A DNA stretch of 64,000 nt from JANXYW01 sp031400455. Its GTDB lineage: Bacteria; Chloroflexota; Dehalococcoidia; DSTF01; JACRBR01. The position numbers were made by a program, and so were the translations under genes. The stretch covers positions 40,728 to 104,727 of the forward strand of contig JANNPX010000034.1 in the NCBI GenBank assembly GCA_031400455.1, written 5' to 3'. The notes beneath the pieces were generated by a model that was not told where the DNA came from, did not search any database, and worked only from the letters and a program-made list of their open reading frames with translations. The first letter of the stretch is position 1. Each line of letters starts with the position of its first letter. Positions 50,446 through 57,593 of the stretch are shown piece after piece.

Positions 50446-51234
50446 TTACGGGTAACCGGTCTTGTTCGCTGGGCTGACGATGTTACCGCGCACGAACGCC
50501 AGGTCCGCAGCGGCGCCTGTCGCGATCGCCGCGATGTCGCTATGGATGGTGATCATGCGGTAGCCGGCGGCGGCGTGCTTGGGTGCGAGGGCGGTGTTGG
50601 AGTGGATGCCGGGTGTGATTCCCCGCGCTGCGCACGCTTTCGCGATCTTCAGGCGGGCTTCTTCGAATGCGCCGCCGTTGTCCATGCCCGGCGGCAGGCC
50701 GAGCGTGATGCTGAGGTCGGCGGGGCCCACGTACACGGCGTCGATGCCGGGGACGTCGAGGATGGCGTCGAGGTCGTCGAGCGCTCGCTTCGTCTCGATC
50801 ATCGGGATGCAAGCGACCTGCTCGTTCGCGTTCACGAAGTAGTCGGCGCCGGCGTACATGGCGGCGCGCGTCGGGCCGTAGCTGCGGGCGCCGATCGGGG
50901 CGTAGCGGCAGGCGGCAACGGCGGCTCGCGCCTCGTCGATGCTGTTCACCATCGGGATGATGATGCCCATCGCGCCGGCGTCGAGCATCTTGCCGATGAT
51001 GCCCGGCTCGTTCCACGGCACGCGGACGATCGGCGTGCAGTCGCCGGTGCTCAGCGCGAGGAGCATGGTCACGGCAACCTGGTAGTCGATGACGCCGTGC
51101 TGCATGTCGATGCAGACCCAGTCGAACCCGGCATGGGCGATGGTTTCCGCCGAGAAGGCGCTGGGGATCGACAGCCAGGCGCCGTGCGTGACTTCGCCGC
51201 GTTGCCACTTCGCCTTCGTCGCGTTCTCGCGCAT
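50446..51234 (-). CDS. HpcH/HpaI family aldolase
   Basis: The 262-residue metal-dependent class II aldolase has FDWVCIDMQHGVIDY, IVRVPWNEPGIIGKMLDAGA, MGIIIPMVNSIDEA, SYGPTRAAMY, and CIPMIETKRALDDLDAILDV with VGPADLSITLG. The Arg, Glu and Asp metal-site residues are in place. Such enzymes cleave 2-keto-3-deoxy aldols, e.g. in hydroxyphenylacetate or sugar-acid breakdown, releasing pyruvate. The ATG at 51234 follows GGAGACACCC. No pathway partners adjoin, so substrate is unknown. Confidence 0.9.
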   Translation of the reverse strand: MRENATKAKWQRGEVTHGAWLSIPSAFSAETIAHAGFDWVCIDMQHGVIDYQVAVTMLLALSTGDCTPIVRVPWNEPGIIGKMLDAGAMGIIIPMVNSIDEARAAVAACRYAPIGARSYGPTRAAMYAGADYFVNANEQVACIPMIETKRALDDLDAILDVPGIDAVYVGPADLSITLGLPPGMDNGGAFEEARLKIAKACAARGITPGIHSNTALAPKHAAAGYRMITIHSDIAAIATGAAADLAFVRGNIVSPANKTGYP

Positions 51235-51445
51235 GGGTGTCTCCTGTCATCAGTCGTTCCGGCGTTTCGCGCTCGATTATAGCCGCGCCCGAAGCTGGCG
51301 GCGTCGTGCGGCGTTGCGGCGTGGGGTTCGCGTCGTCGATGCGCTGGCGTGGCGTCGGGTGCTGGCTCGTGATCCGGGGCGATGATCGGCTCGGAGGCAA
51401 GCATCGAGTGCGTCGGGAACGGCGCCAAGTACAGGAGGAGACCAG

Positions 51446-52069
51446 GTGAACATCAGGAGCATCAGCATCGCAGGGGCCATCGCAATGACGTTGGCGATTG
51501 TCGCGCTGTCGGCGGTCACGGCGGCCGGCGCGAAAGAGGACTCTCCGGGTACCGCAAGGTTCGTCGCGGGTCTGCGGGGCGCGGGGTACGTAGTTGATAT
51601 CGATCCGACGCCGGTCGTGCACACGGCGCTCAAAGGCACCGGCATCGTCCTCTACATAGACAAGGGTGGGCAGGGCGCCAAGCTGGAGATCATCGACTAC
51701 GAAGGCAACCGGGATGCGCTCAAGACGGACTGGGTTGCGGTCGACGGCTCGGGGCCGCGGCCGCGCGTCGCGACGAGCGACTTTGCGGCGAGCGTGCTGT
51801 ACTGGAACGACGATACGGTGCTGGTGGTGGGCACTGGCCCGTCGAACTTCCGGGAGCCGTCGCAGGCGGCGGGCGAGATCTTCCTCGGACGGCGGGGCAC
51901 AGGTGGGCCGGTGACTGGTACGAGCGGCACTAAGCTCCCGGCCACGGGCACGGGCGCCGCAGGCGCTCAGGTGGATCTCGGCGACCTGCTGCTGCCGGTT
52001 GTGCTGCTCGGTGCGGGCGGCGTGCTGCTGGCCGGATGCCTCGGCGGCATCGTGCGGCGGCGGAGGTAG
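51446..52069 (+). CDS. Secreted protein with LPxTG-type sorting signal
   Basis: The 207-residue protein has a signal peptide (to about AAGA, residue 29), a beta-rich domain of about 110 residues with no recognised family, a Gly/Thr linker, then LPATG (about residue 164), a hydrophobic helix (LLLPVVLLGAGGVLLAGCLG) and an RRRR end. This is the three-part layout of sortase substrates. No sortase gene is in the window. GTG 51446 follows AGGAGGAGACCAG. If a sortase exists elsewhere, the protein is cell-wall anchored; otherwise it is a membrane-anchored exported protein. Confidence 0.75.
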   Translation: MNIRSISIAGAIAMTLAIVALSAVTAAGAKEDSPGTARFVAGLRGAGYVVDIDPTPVVHTALKGTGIVLYIDKGGQGAKLEIIDYEGNRDALKTDWVAVDGSGPRPRVATSDFAASVLYWNDDTVLVVGTGPSNFREPSQAAGEIFLGRRGTGGPVTGTSGTKLPATGTGAAGAQVDLGDLLLPVVLLGAGGVLLAGCLGGIVRRRR

Positions 52070-52071
52070 CC

Positions 52072-52170
52072 CAGGAGCGATCCACGAAGAGCGCCAAGAG
52101 CACGAAGAAAAAGAGAAGGGGATGGGCGTTGGCCCATCCCCTTCTTCGTGTCCTTCGTGGATCGTCTCCT
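52072..52170. repeat. Large imperfect inverted repeat made of CACGAAG-type units
   Basis: The left half begins AGGAGCGATCCACGAAG and the right half ends CTTCGTGGATCGTCTCCT, so they mirror each other. Inside is a perfect 14-bp hairpin at 52114-52145. Two copies of the CACGAAGG repeat face each other around a terminator-like core. Confidence 0.8.
52114..52147. terminator. Bidirectional terminator-like hairpin
   Basis: Stem AGAAGGGGATGGGC / GCCCATCCCCTTCT (52114-52127, 52132-52145, loop GTTG), between the LPxTG-protein gene and the convergent aldo/keto reductase. T tract is short on + (TTCTTC) and on - (CTCTTTTTCTTC) better. Confidence 0.75.
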
Positions 52171-53027
52171 CAGACGAACAACGGCGCCATGCCGCGCTTC
52201 GCCACGAGAGCGTGCATCGCGTCGTCAGATGTGCGGCCGCCATAGCGTTCGGCGGCGTCGAAGATCTTGGGGAGTAGGGTGAGGTCGCCGGCGGTGTTGA
52301 GGTAGATGTTGGGGCGGCCGAGCACCCAGTGCACCGCCTGATCGATGTCGGCCTGATCGGAGAGCGGCTCGTACCAGGTGCCGTGCGTGTGTTCCTTCTC
52401 GTTCCAGGGGCCGAGGGTGATGCCCTTGATCGTCTGCATCGCGATGCCGCGCTCGGCGCAGACCTTCGAGAGCGCCTCGAAGTCGGCGGTGTATTGCGGG
52501 TTCTGCATCATCACGTAGTTGTAAGGCAGCAGCACGGAATCGAACGGGAAGCGCTCAAGACTGCGGAGGTGCATCGCGGCGACGGTGACACCGTGGCCGG
52601 TGACGCCGATGAAGCGCGTGAGGCCCTTCGCGCGCGCTTCGATGGCGTACTCGAGAACGCCGCCCGGGCCGAGTGCGGTCTCCCATTCGGACTCGTCGAC
52701 GAGATTGTGGAGTTGGAGCAGATCGACGTGATCGGTCTGCAGCCGCTCGAGCGAGTGCTCGAAGCCGGCCTGCGCCTTCTCGTACGTGCGCTCGCCGGTC
52801 TTGGTGGCGAGGAAGAATCGCTTGCGGTGCGCCGGCATCCATCCACCCACGCGCCGTTCGGAGCGGCCGTAAATTGCCGCCGTATCGATGTGGTTGATGC
52901 CGTGGGCGTCGAGGAGTGCGAGCGTGCGTTCGGCTTCCTCTTCGCTTGCGCCCCAGAGCGCCGCGGCGCCGAAGATGGTGCGCGCGCTGTCGTGGCCGGT
53001 CTTGCCGAAGGGGTGTGTGGGGATCAT
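52170..53027 (-). CDS. Aldo/keto reductase family oxidoreductase
   Basis: The 285-residue TIM-barrel enzyme reduces carbonyls with NADPH. The catalytic tetrad region shows HIDTAAIYGRSE (Asp, Tyr), LATKTG (Lys) and VDLLQLHNLVD (His). LPYNYVMMQN and the NTAGDLTLLPK stretch are in the cofactor region. ATG 53027 has AAGGAG at spacing 8. A longer frame would add an N-terminus (CPSCPSCSSW) that is a translation of the CACGAAGGA repeat and is rejected. Physiological substrate unknown. Confidence 0.9.
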   Translation of the reverse strand: MIPTHPFGKTGHDSARTIFGAAALWGASEEEAERTLALLDAHGINHIDTAAIYGRSERRVGGWMPAHRKRFFLATKTGERTYEKAQAGFEHSLERLQTDHVDLLQLHNLVDESEWETALGPGGVLEYAIEARAKGLTRFIGVTGHGVTVAAMHLRSLERFPFDSVLLPYNYVMMQNPQYTADFEALSKVCAERGIAMQTIKGITLGPWNEKEHTHGTWYEPLSDQADIDQAVHWVLGRPNIYLNTAGDLTLLPKIFDAAERYGGRTSDDAMHALVAKRGMAPLFV

Positions 53028-53047
53028 GCGGGGGCTCCTTGCGCTGG

Positions 53048-53157
53048 GAACGATCCACGAAGAGCACGAAGGACACGAAGGACACAAAGGGTTGGGTGGA
53101 TCGATCTGGTACAGCCTGCCGGATCGGGGAAGGGCACGCCACCGCGTGCCCCTACGC
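53048..53157. repeat. CACGAAGGACAC repeat and GGGCACGCC palindrome
   Basis: About 53053-53088 carries CACGAAGAGCACGAAGGACA then CACGAAGGACACAAAGG, and 53129-53157 carries GGGGAAGGGCACGCCACC then GCGTGCCCCTACGCC, a RAYT-type palindrome. They fill the gap between the two small minus-strand genes. Confidence 0.8.
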
Positions 53158-53174
53158 CGATCGGGCGCTGACCG

Positions 53175-53450
53175 TTAGCCCTTGATGGTGTTGTGGATGG
53201 GCATGATCTGCGGCTCACCGGGGTTAATTCCGACCCTCGCCAGGATCGGCATCAGAGTCGCGCCGAACGCCTCGAAGTCGGCCTGCGAATCCCAGACTTC
53301 GAAGACCATGAGGTGGTCGTCGGCACCGAAAGCGCTGTGATACGTACGGCCCTTCGGGTTACCTGCGCCGGCGGCCTCGAGCTGCTTGATCGACTCGGCG
53401 TACTGCTGAGCGTTCAGGGACGCCGGTGAGAAATAGGTGCCAATCGCCAT
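53175..53450 (-). CDS. Small dimeric alpha/beta-barrel (ABM-like) protein
   Basis: A 91-residue protein with the layout of the dimeric alpha/beta-barrel family: GTYFSPASLNAQQYAESIKQ, AGNPKGRTYHSAFGADDHLM, FEVWDSQADFEAFGATLMPI. Such proteins include antibiotic-biosynthesis monooxygenases and related enzymes of unknown role. No catalytic set is clear. ATG 53450 follows GGAGAGGAGCG, a good ribosome-binding site. Confidence 0.72.
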   Translation of the reverse strand: MAIGTYFSPASLNAQQYAESIKQLEAAGAGNPKGRTYHSAFGADDHLMVFEVWDSQADFEAFGATLMPILARVGINPGEPQIMPIHNTIKG

Positions 53451-53584
53451 GGTCTCGCTCCTCTCCTACTAGACACGGAAGCCCATTGTGGGCGTCGGTT
53501 CGTCGAATGGTCGATCTATCTGGGTGGCTGGATCAAGTTGTGGCGCCTCAGGGTTGGAATGCGCAAAGGCCTCGCCCGTCGCGG

Positions 53585-54589
53585 TTAGCGGTACTGGTGC
53601 GGGCCGAAGTCTCCTTCGTAGAACGGGGCTACGCTGTCGCCGCGGCGGATGACGCGGTTGATCTGCTTGCGGTCGTCGTCGGTGATCTCGACATCGAGCG
53701 CCTTCATGTTGTCTTCGTACTGCTCCATCGTGCGCGGGCCGATGATGGGGCTGGTGACGCCGGGCTGCGCAAGCACCCACGCCAGCGCGAGCTGCGAGAT
53801 CGAGCAGCCCTTCGCCTCCGCGATCGTCGTGAGGCCCTCGATGACGTCGTAGATGCGGTCGTTGAGGCGCGCGCGGTAGATCGGGTTCGACTGGTCGGCG
53901 AAACGCGCGCCCTCCGGCGGTTCCTGTCCGCGCTGGTACTTGCCGGTGAGCAGACCGCCCGCGAGGGGGCTCCAGGGGATGATCGCCATGCCGTAGGTGC
54001 GAGCCATCGGCAGCAGCTCGCGCTCGATGCGGCGGTCCAGCAGGTTGTATGGAGGCTGCTCGCAGATGAAGCGGTGCGTACCCAGTTCCTTCGCGATGAA
54101 GTACGCCTCGGTGAGCTGCCACGCCGCGAAGGTGCTACTGCCGATGTAGCGCACCTTGCCGGAGCGGATGAGGTCGTCGAGCGCGCGCAGGGTCTCGTCG
54201 ATGGGGATGTCGGACTGCGGGCGGTGGATCTGGTAGAGGTCGATCCAGTCGGTCTTGAGGCGGCGCAGCGATGCCTCGCACTGCTCGATGATGTGGCGGC
54301 GCGAGTTGCCCTGCATGTTGGGGTCTTCGGCGTTCATCACGCCGTGGACCTTCGTGGCCAGGATGACGTGGTTCCGGCGGCCGTTGCGATGCAGCGCCTC
54401 GCCGGTCACTTCTTCGCTGCGGCCAATGCTGTAGACATTGGCGGTATCGATGAAGTTGATGCCCTGATCGAGCGCCTTGTCAATGATGGCGTACGAGTCG
54501 TCTGGCGTCGTCTTGCCGCCGAACATCATGCAGCCGAGGCAGAGGCTGCTGACCTTAACGCCGGTGCGGCCGAGTGGTCGAAGTTCCAT
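53585..54589 (-). CDS. Aldo/keto reductase (YghZ/Tas-like)
   Basis: The 334-residue enzyme starts MELRPLGRTGVKVSSLCLG and has the tetrad: NFIDTANVYSIGRSEE (Asp, Tyr), ILATKVHG (Lys), IDLYQIHRPQSD (His). AIIPWSPLAGGLLTGKYQ and GVTSPIIGPRTMEQ form the cofactor loop. It is distinct from the neighbour at 52170 and is not a close tandem duplicate. ATG 54589 is the canonical start; an ATG 18 bases earlier is not preferred. AAAGG lies about 12 bases upstream. The gene precedes a RAYT gene in the opposite order of repeats. Confidence 0.92.
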   Translation of the reverse strand: MELRPLGRTGVKVSSLCLGCMMFGGKTTPDDSYAIIDKALDQGINFIDTANVYSIGRSEEVTGEALHRNGRRNHVILATKVHGVMNAEDPNMQGNSRRHIIEQCEASLRRLKTDWIDLYQIHRPQSDIPIDETLRALDDLIRSGKVRYIGSSTFAAWQLTEAYFIAKELGTHRFICEQPPYNLLDRRIERELLPMARTYGMAIIPWSPLAGGLLTGKYQRGQEPPEGARFADQSNPIYRARLNDRIYDVIEGLTTIAEAKGCSISQLALAWVLAQPGVTSPIIGPRTMEQYEDNMKALDVEITDDDRKQINRVIRRGDSVAPFYEGDFGPHQYR

Positions 54590-54630
54590 ATCGCGAGATC
54601 CTTTCATTTCGTGCCGTCGGGCGGGTCATC

Positions 54631-55347
54631 TTACGATCGCGCGCCGTTACGCGCAGCGGGGGGGGGGAGGAGTTCCCTCGAGCGTCTGTGCCAGATCGAG
54701 CAGGGCGCGGCGCGCCGTGCCCCTACGTCTCGTATTTCAGACAGGTTGTTGACAGATCCGTGAGATGGGCAGGCGGTGTCCGATCGTGTGGTGGCAGGAT
54801 TCTCCGGGTCTTCGCACCAGCGGCGTGGGTTCTCGGCGACGTACTGGCAGATATTCGCGAGCGCTTTTTCACTGCGGATGATGTGTTCGTGATAGCCGCG
54901 CTGCCAGACGGCGAGCGCCGGCTTTTCGAGCTCGGATCGAATTCGTCTAGTGACCGCAGACTTGTACGCACCGACGACGGTCGAGAGAGAACTAGATGCG
55001 GGCTTGCCGAAACGGCGATGCACCGGCTCTGTAGGGGCACGGCGGGCCGTGCCCTGCTCTGCTGGCTGCAATGCTCCGTCCAACAACCAAAGGATCGCGT
55101 GGACATGATTCGGCATGACCACGTAGGCATCGAGTGCGATGCCCGCGCGCAATTCGGCAGTGCGAAGCAATTCGTCTTGAGCGATCACGCCAGCAGATGA
55201 GAGCTTAACCGTGTCATCCGCGACATCGCCGAAGACGCAGCGGCGATCCGCGGTGACGATCGTGATGAAGTACGCACCGGGTTGGGCGTAGTCATGGGTG
55301 GGCACTCGGACTGATCGCCGCCGAAGGGAAGCGTCGCTATCGGCCAT
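54631..55347 (-). CDS. REP-associated tyrosine transposase (RAYT, IS200/Y1 fold)
   Basis: The 238-residue protein has the Y1 transposase fold: SVRVPTHDYAQPGAYFITIV, VVMPNHVHAILWLLDG (HUH-type His-x-His), and ALAVWQRGYHEHIIRSEKAL (Tyr catalytic region), then NICQYVAENPRRW. RAYTs act on palindromic REP-like repeats as single-copy domesticated transposases. The protein contains an in-frame copy of GTAGGGGCACGG...CCGTGCCC (55031-55060) that adds about 10 residues (EQGTARRAPTEP) and another at its 3' end (54698-54730, adding GARRAAPCSIW). The frame stays open to 54631, so these insertions have not destroyed it. Start ATG 55347 was chosen; the frame continues far upstream as an antisense to a thiolase. 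Confidence 0.87.
   Translation of the reverse strand: MADSDASLRRRSVRVPTHDYAQPGAYFITIVTADRRCVFGDVADDTVKLSSAGVIAQDELLRTAELRAGIALDAYVVMPNHVHAILWLLDGALQPAEQGTARRAPTEPVHRRFGKPASSSLSTVVGAYKSAVTRRIRSELEKPALAVWQRGYHEHIIRSEKALANICQYVAENPRRWCEDPENPATTRSDTACPSHGSVNNLSEIRDVGARRAAPCSIWHRRSRELLPPPAARNGARS
54698..54730. repeat. RAYT-linked palindromic repeat copy A
   Basis: GCGCGGCGCGCCGTGCCCCT followed by ACG, a palindrome within the 3' part of the RAYT gene. Confidence 0.78.
55031..55060. repeat. RAYT-linked palindromic repeat copy B
   Basis: GTAGGGGCACGGCGGGCCGT followed by GCCCTGC, in the middle of the RAYT gene and in frame. Confidence 0.82.
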
Positions 55348-55377
55348 GCGCCGAATGGTACATGGGCGGGTGGCCCG

Positions 55378-55406
55378 GAGAGGGCACGGCCCGCCGTGCC
55401 CCTGCA
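55378..55406. repeat. RAYT-linked palindromic repeat copy C
   Basis: AGGGCACGGCCCGCCGTGCC then CCTGCAG, 31 bases upstream of the RAYT start, in the orientation inverse to copy B. Confidence 0.8.
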
Positions 55407-55515
55407 GTGCCCATTCTGGAGTTTTCCTCGCCGCTAGCTTCCAGCAAGCCGCCCATCTATCCTTGATCCGCGTCAGCAGGCCTGGCGCCTGTGTGACGTA
55501 CGTACGGAGGTAGAG

Positions 55516-56823
55516 ATGGCAGAGCTGAAGAATGTAGTGCTGGTCGACGGCGTGCGCTCGGCGTTCGGGCGCGGTGGACGCGGTCAGCTCGTGGCGACGC
55601 GGCTGGACGAAGTCGGCGGCAAGGTCGTGCGAGCGATGATGGAGCGCAATCCGAAGGTGAGCCCGTGGATGGTCGAGGACATGGGCCTCGGCAACGTCAT
55701 GGGCGCGGGCGAGTTGATCCTGATCGGCGCGAACAACGTCGCGCACCTGGCCGGGCTGCCGGCGGAGGTGTGCACCTTCGACACGAACCGCCAGTGCGGT
55801 TCGAGCATGGAGACGCTGCACCGTGTCGCGCAGTCGATCATGGTTGGCGCGACGGAGTGCGGCATCGCGCTGGGCATCGAGCGGATGGGGCGTTCGCTGG
55901 GCGGCGGCCAGGCGGGGCCGAAGACGCGCGTGACGGAGTTCAACAAGGATCTCGCCAAGATGAACGAGATCCAGCGCAACATGGCGCCCGACCACAGCAA
56001 GAACTTCTCCGTGCCGTTCCCGGACGGCATCCTCGACGCGAATCCGATCACGTCGATGACGCAGACAGCGCAGAACGTCGCCGAGGTGTACGGGCTCTCG
56101 CGCGAAGAGATGGACCAGTTCGCCGTCGACAGCCACCGCAAGCTGGCAGAGGCGTACGACAAGGGCATCTACAAGGACGAGATCATCCCGCTGGAGATCG
56201 AGTTGCCGGTGTTCGACGACCAGGGTAACTGGCTGCCGGACGAGCACGGCAAGAAGATGATCTTCGAGCAGGACGAGTGCCTGCGCCGTGGCACGAACAT
56301 CGAGGGCCTCGGCGGGTTGAAGACGGTTGGCGGCATCCAGAGCTTCACGGGCGGTGAGCTGCGGATCACGGCCGGAAACTCGTGCCCGACGAACGACGGC
56401 GTTTCTGCCGCGTTGCTGATGAGCGAAGACAGGGCGCGCGAGCTGGGGTTGAAGCCGCTGGCGCGCATCATCGGCATGGGCGTGGCGGGCGTGAAGCCGC
56501 AGGTGATGGGCCTGGGCCCGATCCCTGCGACGAACAAAGCGCTGCGGCACGCGGGCATCACGTCCGACAAGATCGACCGCGTGGAGTTCAACGAGGCGTT
56601 CGCCGCACAGGTGATCCCGTCCTGCCGCGAGCTGGGTATCTCGATGGACAAGGTGAACGTCAACGGCGGCTCGATCGCCATCGGCCACCCGCTGGGCGCG
56701 ACGGGCGCACGGCTCGTATCGACGGTTGCGCACGAGCTGCGGCGCAGCGGCAAGCGCTACGGGCTGGCGACGCAGTGCATCGGCGTCGGTATGGGTATCT
56801 CGACGATCATCGAGGCGATGTAG
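55516..56823 (+). CDS. Thiolase / acetyl-CoA acyltransferase
   Basis: The 435-residue thiolase either condenses or cleaves acyl-CoA. Residues: nucleophile Cys near 95 in NRQCGSSMETLHRVA; NEAFAAQVI (about 360), GGSIAIGHPLGATGARL (His, about 385), and the C-terminal QCIGVGMGISTIIEAM (second Cys; GGG of the consensus is GVG). Length is a little above that of short thiolases. ATG 55516 has GGAGGTAG upstream. A terminator follows (56868-56895). It may be part of fatty acid beta-oxidation together with the acyl-CoA dehydrogenase at 62313, but the two are 5.5 kb apart. Confidence 0.92.
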   Translation: MAELKNVVLVDGVRSAFGRGGRGQLVATRLDEVGGKVVRAMMERNPKVSPWMVEDMGLGNVMGAGELILIGANNVAHLAGLPAEVCTFDTNRQCGSSMETLHRVAQSIMVGATECGIALGIERMGRSLGGGQAGPKTRVTEFNKDLAKMNEIQRNMAPDHSKNFSVPFPDGILDANPITSMTQTAQNVAEVYGLSREEMDQFAVDSHRKLAEAYDKGIYKDEIIPLEIELPVFDDQGNWLPDEHGKKMIFEQDECLRRGTNIEGLGGLKTVGGIQSFTGGELRITAGNSCPTNDGVSAALLMSEDRARELGLKPLARIIGMGVAGVKPQVMGLGPIPATNKALRHAGITSDKIDRVEFNEAFAAQVIPSCRELGISMDKVNVNGGSIAIGHPLGATGARLVSTVAHELRRSGKRYGLATQCIGVGMGISTIIEAM

Positions 56824-56860
56824 GTAGTTCGTAGTTCGCAGTCGGTAGTTCGTAGTTCCC
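56824..56860. repeat. GTAGTTCGTAGTTC-type repeat
   Basis: GTAGTTCGTAGTTCGCAGTC followed by GGTAGTTCGTAGTTCC, just after the thiolase stop. Same unit family as 5815-5850. Confidence 0.82.
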
Positions 56861-56867
56861 AGGAAGG

Positions 56868-56895
56868 CCGGCGGGTGATTTGTCCGCCGGTTTTT
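56868..56895 (+). terminator. Intrinsic terminator after thiolase
   Basis: Stem CCGGCGG / CCGCCGG (56868-56874, 56884-56890) with a GTGATTTGT loop and TTTTTCC directly after. Confidence 0.9.
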
Positions 56896-56908
56896 CCTTG
56901 GAAAGATG

Positions 56909-56938
56909 TTGCATTGTGAGTGCAAGTAGTGGTATGCT
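56909..56938 (+). promoter_or_regulatory. Promoter/operator of the TetR gene
   Basis: A candidate -35 TTGCAT (56909-56914), an 18-base spacer and -10 TATGCT (56933-56938). The -35 overlaps the dyad TTGCATTGTGAGTGCAA (outer arms TTGCA/TGCAA; 56909-56925). The expected start is close to 56945, right before the ATG, implying a leaderless mRNA. Confidence 0.6.
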
Positions 56939-56945
56939 CGGCGCC

Positions 56946-57593
56946 ATGACGCCAGCCACTTCAGCAAAACAACTTCTAACCACGGACACCGTCGACGGGC
57001 GGACGGCGCGCGCTACGCGCACGAATGACGCTGTCGTGGATGCGTGGCTGAGCCTCATCGAGGCGGGTGACCTGCGCCCGGGGGCACGGCGAATCGCCGA
57101 GCGGGCGGGCGTGTCGCTGCGCAGCGTGTTCCACCACTTCGAGGATTTGGAGACGCTGTACGCCACGGCAGCGGAGCGGCAGTTGCGGCGGCTGTCCGGC
57201 TCGCCGCTTTCCACCGACGGTTCGATGGTTGAGCGCATTGAGCGGTTCGCCGAAGAACGATCGCGGCGGCTCGAAGCGGTCACGCCGGTGCGGCGAGCTG
57301 CCGTACTAAACGAGCCGTTCTCGCCTGCGCTGGCGGGGCGACTGCGTTGGTCGCGCGAGCGGGCGCGTGATGAGGTGGAGCGGATGTTCCAGGTGGAGCT
57401 TTCGGCGCTGAAGCCGGCTGCGCGTCGCGAGGTGCTCGCGGCACTGGCAGCGGCGGCGGAGTGGTCGATGTGGGAAGCGTTGCGCGTGCACCAGGGATTG
57501 TCGGTTCCGCAGGCGCAGCGCGTCATGAAGCGGATGATCGCGGCGCTGCTCGCCGGCTTATCCACGAAGGACACGAAGGGCCGGTCGGCGTGA
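56946..57593 (+). CDS. TetR/AcrR family regulator
   Basis: A 215-residue regulator with HTH segment VVDAWLSLIEAGDLRPGARR and IAERAGVSLRSVFHHFEDLE, then a helical ligand domain (FAEERSRRLEAVTPVRRAAV, WSMWEALRVHQGLSVPQAQ). The end (LSTKDTKGRSA) translates the CACGAAGGACACGAAGG repeat, so the repeat became coding. The stop TGA overlaps the GTG of the next gene (GTGA). It likely controls the downstream lipoprotein and dehalogenase cluster and itself through the 56909 dyad. ATG 56946 was chosen for position just after the -10. Confidence 0.85.
   Translation: MTPATSAKQLLTTDTVDGRTARATRTNDAVVDAWLSLIEAGDLRPGARRIAERAGVSLRSVFHHFEDLETLYATAAERQLRRLSGSPLSTDGSMVERIERFAEERSRRLEAVTPVRRAAVLNEPFSPALAGRLRWSRERARDEVERMFQVELSALKPAARREVLAALAAAAEWSMWEALRVHQGLSVPQAQRVMKRMIAALLAGLSTKDTKGRSA
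57560..57582. repeat. CACGAAGGACACGAAGG repeat inside the TetR gene 3' end
   Basis: TCCACGAAGGACACGAAGGG is in the last codons of the TetR gene. Confidence 0.82.

Noticed and set aside
50540..52243. A 567-codon minus-strand frame across the aldolase and the LPxTG gene.
   Set aside because: Shadow frame in another phase; the aldolase in the neighbouring frame is complete.
54631..56967. A very long open frame on the minus strand running from the RAYT gene upstream through the thiolase locus.
   Set aside because: Only the RAYT part (54631-55347) has protein-family features; the rest is the antisense of a clear thiolase gene and is His/Arg-rich shadow sequence.
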